From Casp-actino8 sp041159745 (GTDB lineage Bacteria; Actinomycetota; Acidimicrobiia; Acidimicrobiales; Ilumatobacteraceae): a DNA stretch of 31,125 nt. Below are positions 26,050 to 31,125 of this stretch, one piece after another (the stretch's first letter is position 1; each line of letters starts with the position of its first letter). The DNA lies in the NCBI GenBank assembly GCA_041159745.1, contig JBEAXP010000073.1:1-31125 (forward strand). Direction: 5' to 3'. A model generated the notes under the pieces. That model searched no databases and was not told the origin of the DNA. It worked only from the letters and a program-made list of their open reading frames with translations. Position numbers and translations under genes: made by a program.

Positions 26050-26514
26050 TTACGCTGCCTGCTCGGCGTCGAGTCGGCCCTCGAGGCCCACGCGACGGAT
26101 CGTCGACGACGACGTACGGTCACTGCTCACGGCGTCGGAGAGGCGACGAGCGCGCGCGATGGGGCCCCAGTCGAGCGCACCACGTGCGATCACGTAGACG
26201 AACGTCAGGAAGAACACCGCGCTGAAAGCGAGCATCTCCCAGAATGCGAACGCGCCGAGTTCCTGGCGAGCCACGGCGAACGGATAGATGAAGATGATTT
26301 CGATGTCGAACATGATGAACAACATCGCCACGATGTAGAAGCTCACCGGGAAGCGCTCCGGTGGTTCGCGGCTCGGAAGGATTCCGCATTCGTACGGGGC
26401 TTCCTTGGCCACCGAAGGACGACGAGGAGCCAGCAACCGGGACGCGATGAAGCTGAGAACGCCGAACAGCACCCCCACGATCAGCAACGCGACAACCGGA
26501 AGGTACTGGCCCAT
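26050..26514 (-). CDS. nuoA: NADH-quinone oxidoreductase subunit A, first complex I
   Basis: Three-helix membrane subunit, 154 residues. The loop after helix 1 contains PYECGILP with the Cys that is typical of mitochondrial ND3. FYIVAMLFIMFDIEIIFIYP is the acidic second helix. The last 40 residues are polar and basic and extend past the usual end. It begins 3 bp after the stop of the unknown membrane protein gene upstream, with no room for a separate promoter, so it is probably co-transcribed with the bc complex genes. Confidence 0.95.
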   Translation of the reverse strand: MGQYLPVVALLIVGVLFGVLSFIASRLLAPRRPSVAKEAPYECGILPSREPPERFPVSFYIVAMLFIMFDIEIIFIYPFAVARQELGAFAFWEMLAFSAVFFLTFVYVIARGALDWGPIARARRLSDAVSSDRTSSSTIRRVGLEGRLDAEQAA

Positions 26515-26517
26515 GAA

Positions 26518-27336
26518 TTACGCCTTGGCCGGGACGACGGCGCCGGTGTGCACGGCCAGGATCTTGTCGCGGCGGTGCAACATCCAGCAACAAAGCAGGA
26601 AGATGATGGTGGAGCCGATGGTGATGAACGCCGCCGGCTGACGCTTCGATCCGAGGTCGCGAATCATCACGACGTACTGATGCGGCTGAGTCTCGTCGAC
26701 GACCGGTCGAGACGGCGCACGACCCGGTTCGACTCGCTGCGGAATGACCGGGGCGATTTCGACGATCGCGTACTTCGGCTTGTGCATGAACGCGGTGAAG
26801 TCGATCTCGTCGGTGATCTTCGGCCAACGGTCGCCGCCGCGCAGGTACACCGCAGTGGCTTCGTATTCGCCCGCCGCGTACAACTCGGCCTCGACCTGGA
26901 TGATTTCGTCGGCGGCGGCGATGGCCTGGCCGCGACCGCGGTCGTCTTCGGGCAACTTGGTCCAGCCACTCGCGATCAACGCATCGCGGGTCTGATCGGC
27001 CACGTCGACGAATGAAGCACCCGCATCCACGACGACCGGCGCATCGAGCACCTCGGCGTCGAGGAGACGCGGCCCTTCACGCACGATGGTGAAGGGCTGA
27101 GCCGGCTCCCACGTGGGCATCCGACCGGTGAGACCGATGCCGTACGCCCACCAGATGGCGCCCATCGACGCCATCCATCCGAACAATCCCGCGAACGCGA
27201 CGAGGAATCCGAGGCGGATTCCCATGTTGGTGGCGAGCAGCAGATACACACTGCCGCACAACGCCACCACGCCGATGATGACGGTGAGGAGACCGCGAAG
27301 TTCGGGTTCCCAACCGATGCTCAGGAGTGCGTTCAC
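26518..27336 (-). CDS. Unrecognised three-helix membrane protein between bc complex and complex I genes
   Basis: A 272-residue protein whose family I do not recognise. Two adjacent hydrophobic helices (about 15-35 and 41-68, the second Trp-rich with SMGAIWWAYGIGLTGR) are followed by a polar domain of about 165 residues. A single C-terminal helix (about 234-253) ends the protein, then a basic HRRDK tail. The polar domain has no cofactor motif such as CxxCH. The GTG at 27336 overlaps the cytochrome c stop (GTGA), and nuoA begins 3 bp after its own stop. That tight setting argues for a structural or assembly role in the bc complex or its link to complex I. This is an inference from position only. 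Confidence 0.85.
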   Translation of the reverse strand: MNALLSIGWEPELRGLLTVIIGVVALCGSVYLLLATNMGIRLGFLVAFAGLFGWMASMGAIWWAYGIGLTGRMPTWEPAQPFTIVREGPRLLDAEVLDAPVVVDAGASFVDVADQTRDALIASGWTKLPEDDRGRGQAIAAADEIIQVEAELYAAGEYEATAVYLRGGDRWPKITDEIDFTAFMHKPKYAIVEIAPVIPQRVEPGRAPSRPVVDETQPHQYVVMIRDLGSKRQPAAFITIGSTIIFLLCCWMLHRRDKILAVHTGAVVPAKA

Positions 27337-28397
27337 AGTTCGCTCCGTACGTAGTTGACGACTTCGCGGATCTGAGCGTCGGTGAGCAGGCTGCCGAAAC
27401 CGGGCATGCGTCCGCTGCCCTGACCCTGCACGCCGTACTTGGCGCCGTAGACCGAACCGGCCTTGATGAAGTCGATCATTTCTTGTTCGGTGGCGAAGTG
27501 CGAGTTGGTCGCGCCACCGGTGAGGTTCCAACCGAACGCACCGGCTCCGGTCTGGCCGGGCTCACCCCAGCTCCAGCCCGGTGTGTGGCAGCGAGCGCAG
27601 CTGAAAGCGCCCGAACCGAGGTCGAGGTTGAAGAGCGCCTCGCCGACACTGTCGTAGGTTCCGTCCTCGACCAGCTGCTCGGCCGCGGCCTGGATCTTGT
27701 CCTGTTCGGCAACCGGCAGATGCCCGCCCTCACACGCCCGAGCGTCGGCTTCGGGGTCGATGCAGTTCTCGCGCGGGATCTGGATGCTCTTCATGTAGGC
27801 GATGAGGTTGTTGATCTGCTGCTCGTTCATCGGGCCGCCGCCCTTCACACCCCACGGAGACATGGGCGAGAACGGGCGACCGTACTCGAGGATGAAACGA
27901 ATCTCGTCCTCGCTGAATCGGTAGAAGACGGTGTTGAGGGCAGGTGCCTTCCACGACACGGCCTTCACTTCGCCGGTCTTGCTGTCGGTGACCGTGTACG
28001 GAGCGACACCGCCGGTGGCGTTCATACCGCCGTGGCAACCCGCACAGTTGAATCCGCCGTCGGCGGTCGCCGCGAAGAGCTGCGAACCCCAACTCGCGAA
28101 GCGATTCTGGTAGCCCTCTTCGGCTCCTGATTGACGAGCCGGTTCGAACAACCAGTACACCGGGAGACCGATGGTGATGGTCGCGAGCATGATGACACCG
28201 AGGAACTGCATGCGCTCGAGGCGACGGCCTTCGAGTTCTTCGTCGTCGAAGTAAGGCTTGCGGTTGGCGGCGAGTTCGATCTCGGAGCCGATCTCCTTGC
28301 GGCCGGCGGCCCAGTTGAAGATCGCGTACACGAGCCAGGCGGCCGTGACCGCGATGGCGATGAGGATCGCGATGGTGGTGGAAGCGAGAGCGACCAT
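27333..28397 (-). CDS. Membrane-anchored diheme cytochrome c of the bc complex
   Basis: Cytochrome c subunit, 354 residues, with two haem c sites: Cys118, Cys121 and His122 (NCAGCHGG), and Cys267, Cys270 and His271 (SCARCHTPG). Met331 in GSGRMPGFG is a likely axial ligand for the second haem; a Met in the 178-190 region (FSPMSPWG or GGPMNEQQ) may serve the first. Two N-terminal helices (about 5-28 and 65-84) anchor it, with a charged loop between. It follows the Rieske gene after 2 bp and probably carries electrons from the Rieske cluster to an oxidase. Cys212 and Cys222 between the domains could form a disulfide. Confidence 0.93.
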   Translation of the reverse strand: MVALASTTIAILIAIAVTAAWLVYAIFNWAAGRKEIGSEIELAANRKPYFDDEELEGRRLERMQFLGVIMLATITIGLPVYWLFEPARQSGAEEGYQNRFASWGSQLFAATADGGFNCAGCHGGMNATGGVAPYTVTDSKTGEVKAVSWKAPALNTVFYRFSEDEIRFILEYGRPFSPMSPWGVKGGGPMNEQQINNLIAYMKSIQIPRENCIDPEADARACEGGHLPVAEQDKIQAAAEQLVEDGTYDSVGEALFNLDLGSGAFSCARCHTPGWSWGEPGQTGAGAFGWNLTGGATNSHFATEQEMIDFIKAGSVYGAKYGVQGQGSGRMPGFGSLLTDAQIREVVNYVRSEL

Positions 28398-28399
28398 GC

Positions 28400-29251
28400 T
28401 CAGTGTCCTCCCCCACCGGTGATGCAGTGCGGGCCTTCGGCTTCCTGACCAGTGGTGTTCACACCGATGGCGGGTCCGTTGAACACCTTGCCGGTGTCGA
28501 CGATGATGCTGCCGTTGCTCACCGACACACCGAAGCGGTCCATACCGCGCGGGGCCGGGCCGGCCTTCTTCTCACCGACGCGGTTGTACTGCGAACCGTG
28601 GCAGGGGCACTCGAACCACTGCGAGCTCTTGCACTCGGGAACGCGGCAACCGAGGTGCGGACACTTCTGGTACAGCGCGACGACACCGGCTTCCATGCCC
28701 GCGAGCACCGACGGCTGCGTGGCGTACGCGGCGCGCGCCTTCGGCAGAGCGTCGGCGGGATACGCGGTGAGCCACGTACGAGCCTCGGGCTTGTACACGA
28801 AACCTTTCTCGCTGCGGATCTGCACGATGAGGTCGTCGAGACGACCGACGTTGACCTTCGATCCGAAACCTCCGCCCGCACGCGGCCAGAGGAACGCCAC
28901 CACGGCGACTCCGAACGCACCGATGCTGGCGCTCATCATGGTGACCGCGGCGCGGTTGAAGAACTGACGACGCGACACGGCAACGGCTTCGGCATCGGGC
29001 GCCTGCCAGGCGACCGGAGCGACTTCGTTGGCCTTCTCGATCGCGGTGGAACGAGCCTGCACTTCGGCCTTCTCGTACACGGCACCGGCGACGGCGGCCT
29101 CGGTCTTGGCGGACTTGTCGCGCTTCACCGTCTCGCGGGCGAGCGCACCGGCGCCGCGAACATCGGAGCGACGAGCCGACGTCACGAGGACGACGGCGGC
29201 CAACACCACGATGGCGGCGATCGCAATGGCGATGGTTGCTGCTGAGCTCAT
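28400..29251 (-). CDS. petC: Rieske iron-sulfur protein of the bc complex
   Basis: High-potential [2Fe-2S] subunit, 283 residues. Cluster ligands are Cys197, His199, Cys215 and His218 (CPHLGC and CPCHGS); Cys202 and Cys217 form the expected disulfide. There are two membrane helices: one at the extreme N-terminus (about 5-24) and one at about 101-122. The second follows a twin-arginine motif, SRRQFFNR (93-100). About 70 charged, Lys/Glu/Ala-rich residues separate them. The ATG at 29251 has GAGGT eight bases upstream and lies 13 bp after the preceding stop. The symbol is by homology to b6f-type complexes. Confidence 0.94.
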   Translation of the reverse strand: MSSAATIAIAIAAIVVLAAVVLVTSARRSDVRGAGALARETVKRDKSAKTEAAVAGAVYEKAEVQARSTAIEKANEVAPVAWQAPDAEAVAVSRRQFFNRAAVTMMSASIGAFGVAVVAFLWPRAGGGFGSKVNVGRLDDLIVQIRSEKGFVYKPEARTWLTAYPADALPKARAAYATQPSVLAGMEAGVVALYQKCPHLGCRVPECKSSQWFECPCHGSQYNRVGEKKAGPAPRGMDRFGVSVSNGSIIVDTGKVFNGPAIGVNTTGQEAEGPHCITGGGGH

Positions 29252-29264
29252 GTGATCGGTTACC

Positions 29265-30008
29265 TCACAACTCGAAGAAGAGACCGTCTCGCCAAGGGAA
29301 GACGAAGTTGAAGCCCGGGCCACGGAAGAACGAACCGATGATCACGAGCACGGCCCAGAACATGAGGTGCACGGTCATCAACGAGGTTGCGAACTTGCGA
29401 TCTTCGGGCTTGTTGGACGGATTGCGATCGATGTACGGCGCGAGGATGAGCGCGAACAGAGCGATGCCCGGGATGGTCACACCGGCGACCATCGGGTGGA
29501 ACATCGTGAGGAGTTCCTGCAGACCGAGGAAGTACCACGGGGCCTTCGACGGGTTGGGCGTCTGGTTGGGGTTGGCCAACTGCAGCAGCGGAGCGTTCAC
29601 GAAGATCGAGAAGAAGAACAAGAACGCGGTGCACGCGAGTGCGGCCACGAACTCGACCGCCAACAGGTGCGGCCAGGTGTGGACCTTGTCGACCGGTGTG
29701 GCCTTCACGTCTTGAATCGATCCGGACTTGACGACCGTGAGCAGACGCTGCGTGTGACCTCCGGGTCCGGCGCCGACCGGAACTCCACCACTGACCGGAG
29801 CGGCCGCGACGACCGCCGCAGCCTTCTCGGCCACGGCGACCTGACCGCCGGCGTTCTTGTCCTTGGCGGCACGGCTGCGCTCGAGCAAGTGCTCGGGAAT
29901 ACGGGAGTCGCCGCCATCCGACGACGACGCTGCGGCGCCGCTCTCGGATGCCGCCTTGTCACGAGCCGCTTGCGCTCGCTTGAGGAGGTGTTCGGGAATT
30001 TCGGTCAT
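29265..30008 (-). CDS. petD: Cytochrome b subunit IV-type protein (C-terminal half of split cytochrome b)
   Basis: Second half of the quinol-oxidising cytochrome b, 247 residues with three helices (about 117-138, 170-192 and 208-227). The segment PNPSKAPWYFLGLQELL carries the Qo-site motif as Ala156-Pro-Trp-Tyr159 instead of PEWY. The N-terminal 110 residues are soluble, Ala-rich, and hold two copies of a 15-residue motif beginning IPEHLL (4-18 and 37-51). The ATG at 30008 has GAAAGGA eight bases upstream; a longer reading into cytochrome b lacks support. The symbol is by homology. Confidence 0.92.
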   Translation of the reverse strand: MTEIPEHLLKRAQAARDKAASESGAAASSSDGGDSRIPEHLLERSRAAKDKNAGGQVAVAEKAAAVVAAAPVSGGVPVGAGPGGHTQRLLTVVKSGSIQDVKATPVDKVHTWPHLLAVEFVAALACTAFLFFFSIFVNAPLLQLANPNQTPNPSKAPWYFLGLQELLTMFHPMVAGVTIPGIALFALILAPYIDRNPSNKPEDRKFATSLMTVHLMFWAVLVIIGSFFRGPGFNFVFPWRDGLFFEL

Positions 30009-30033
30009 GTCGATGAATCCTTTCGGCGCCCGA

Positions 30034-30816
30034 TCACAGCGGCCCGGAGATGCCGCCGTCCTTGCGGACACGCCAGAAGTGGATGGCCATGAAGATCACG
30101 ATGACGAACGGGAGCATGAGCACGTGGAGCACGTACCAACGCAACAGAGTTTCGGAGCCGATTTCGACGCCGCCGAGCAAGACGAATCTCACCTGCGATC
30201 CGAACACCGGCGTGTAACCCATCATGTTCGTACCCACGGCGACGGCCCACATGGCCAACTGGTCCCAGGGGAGCAGATAACCGGTGAACGAGAGCAACAG
30301 CGTGAGCGTCAGCAGAACGACGCCGATCACCCAGTTGAACTCGCGCGGAGGCTTGTATGCGCCGTGATAGAAGACGCGCGCCATGTGCAGGAACACGGTG
30401 AGCACCATGAGGTGGGCGCCCCAACGGTGCATGTTTCTCACCAAGAGACCGAACGCGACCGACGTCTGCAGGCTCTTGATGTCGTTCCAGGCCGCCGTCG
30501 CTTCCGGACGGTAGAAGAACATCAGGAAGATGCCGGTCACGGTGAGAAGGATGAAGAGGAAGAACGACAGTCCGCCGAGGCAGAGGGTGTAGCTCACCTT
30601 CACCGCGTGGCGCTTAACCTTCACCGGGTGCAAGTGGTACAGCACCGAGTTCATGATCACGTACGAACGGTTACGCGGGCTGTCGCTGTATCCCTTGCGG
30701 AAGATGGAGCCCGGACGGAAGATCGAGTTCCAGGCCTGGCTGCCCTGCACTGATTCGATCGTCTTGTTCAGACGCTCCTTGGCAGTCGGGCGGGGGTTGT
30801 CGATGACCTTGGCCAT
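30034..30816 (-). CDS. petB: Cytochrome b6-type subunit (N-terminal half of split cytochrome b)
   Basis: Diheme cytochrome b core of a quinol:cytochrome c oxidoreductase, 260 residues with four main helices. Haem b ligands are His130 and His144 (14 apart) and His231 and His246 (15 apart), the b6 spacing. Cys79 in LCLGG lies 51 residues before His130, as Cys35 lies before His86 in cytochrome b6, where it binds the extra haem c covalently. The C-terminus, KDGGISGPL, is also b6-like. The start has AGGAGA five bases upstream and lies 9 bp after the ferredoxin stop. Typical actinobacterial QcrB is one long fused protein, so this split form is notable. Confidence 0.95.
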   Translation of the reverse strand: MAKVIDNPRPTAKERLNKTIESVQGSQAWNSIFRPGSIFRKGYSDSPRNRSYVIMNSVLYHLHPVKVKRHAVKVSYTLCLGGLSFFLFILLTVTGIFLMFFYRPEATAAWNDIKSLQTSVAFGLLVRNMHRWGAHLMVLTVFLHMARVFYHGAYKPPREFNWVIGVVLLTLTLLLSFTGYLLPWDQLAMWAVAVGTNMMGYTPVFGSQVRFVLLGGVEIGSETLLRWYVLHVLMLPFVIVIFMAIHFWRVRKDGGISGPL

Positions 30817-30825
30817 GTGTGTCTC

Positions 30826-31125
30826 CTAGAAACGCATTCCGTAGGCGTATCCGTGGTTGTTGGTGCGCGCGTGCGTGTCGCCGGTGGCGAGCGCAGCGCC
30901 GGCCTTCCCGAGGATGATGACCCCGGTCGGGCAGCGATCGACGCACAGCGCGCAGCGCGTGCAGACGTCGTCGTCGATGATGAAGATCACGTTGTCGTTG
31001 GGGTCGAGACCCGGCTTCTCGGTGCCGACCGCTTCGGCCACGGCATCGGGCTGCACCATGTGGATGCACTTCCACGGGCAGATGTCGACGCAGCCCTCGC
31101 ACATGATGCATTCGCTCTGGTCGAT
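30826..31125 (-). CDS. Two-[4Fe-4S] ferredoxin-type protein (5' end outside window)
   Basis: C-terminal 99 residues of an electron-transfer protein whose start lies beyond the right edge. Two complete cluster motifs are visible: CIMCEGCVDICP right at the edge, with a further Cys in PWKC, and CTRCALCVDRCP about 50 residues later. A segment rich in Asp/Asn between them and a short tail with Tyr and Gly complete the visible part. It ends 9 bp before the cytochrome b gene, and its TAG stop overlaps that gene's ribosome binding site, so it is very probably the operon partner of the bc complex. Whether it exchanges electrons with the bc complex is unknown. Confidence 0.9.
   Translation of the reverse strand: MDQSECIMCEGCVDICPWKCIHMVQPDAVAEAVGTEKPGLDPNDNVIFIIDDDVCTRCALCVDRCPTGVIILGKAGAALATGDTHARTNNHGYAYGMRF

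Noticed and set aside
30009..30071. Longer start for the subunit IV-type gene inside cytochrome b
   Set aside because: The added residues would be an out-of-frame reading of the cytochrome b end, and the ATG at 30008 has a good ribosome binding site.

Overview
The window is high-GC DNA that is almost entirely coding and devoted to respiration. It most resembles a free-living actinobacterium, and Acidimicrobiia is my best guess. That guess rests on GC-rich codon use, GTG starts, menaquinone-type respiratory architecture and leaderless-looking starts. No rRNA or marker gene is present, so the taxonomy is an inference. I see no tRNA, rRNA, CRISPR array, insertion sequence or phage gene.

Right-hand block (31125 down to 11549, minus strand): one uninterrupted gene run with gaps of 25 bp or less. 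It opens with a cut-off two-[4Fe-4S] ferredoxin. Next comes a split, b6f-like cytochrome bc complex: cytochrome b6-type subunit, subunit IV-type subunit, Rieske protein and a membrane-anchored diheme cytochrome c. An unrecognised three-helix membrane protein follows, then a complete 14-gene complex I operon, nuoA-B-C-D-E-F-G-H-I-J-K-L-M-N. Most junctions are GTGA, ATGA or TGATG overlaps, so translation is probably coupled. NADH-driven quinone reduction (complex I) and quinol oxidation (bc complex) therefore appear to be encoded as one unit.

Middle block (11508 to 8079): four non-respiratory genes. They are a RecB/Cas4-like PD-(D/E)XK nuclease with four cysteines (minus), a threonine ammonia-lyase with an ACT domain and a PuuD-like class I amidotransferase (both plus), and a GMP-synthase-like amidotransferase (minus). 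The lyase and the latter amidotransferase diverge from a 45-bp gap that holds a possible two-way promoter.

Left-hand block (8013 down to 1, minus strand): a second complex I operon, nuoA-B-C-D-H-I-J-K-L-M, running off the left edge. It has no nuoE, nuoF or nuoG, so it encodes an 11-subunit-type enzyme without the NADH-oxidising module. Its electron donor cannot be read from the window. Its NuoD has Trp where the quinone-site Tyr is expected, and its NuoH lacks the conserved Glu-Arg pair before the Q-x-R-x-G-P motif. The 14-subunit copy keeps both features.

The most interesting biology is this pairing of two different complex I enzymes, one with a modified quinone chamber, beside a b6f-like bc complex. 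That bc complex keeps the cysteine for a covalent third haem and comes with extra uncharacterised parts: a ferredoxin, a tandem-motif N-terminus on subunit IV, a two-helix Tat-type Rieske protein and an unknown membrane protein.
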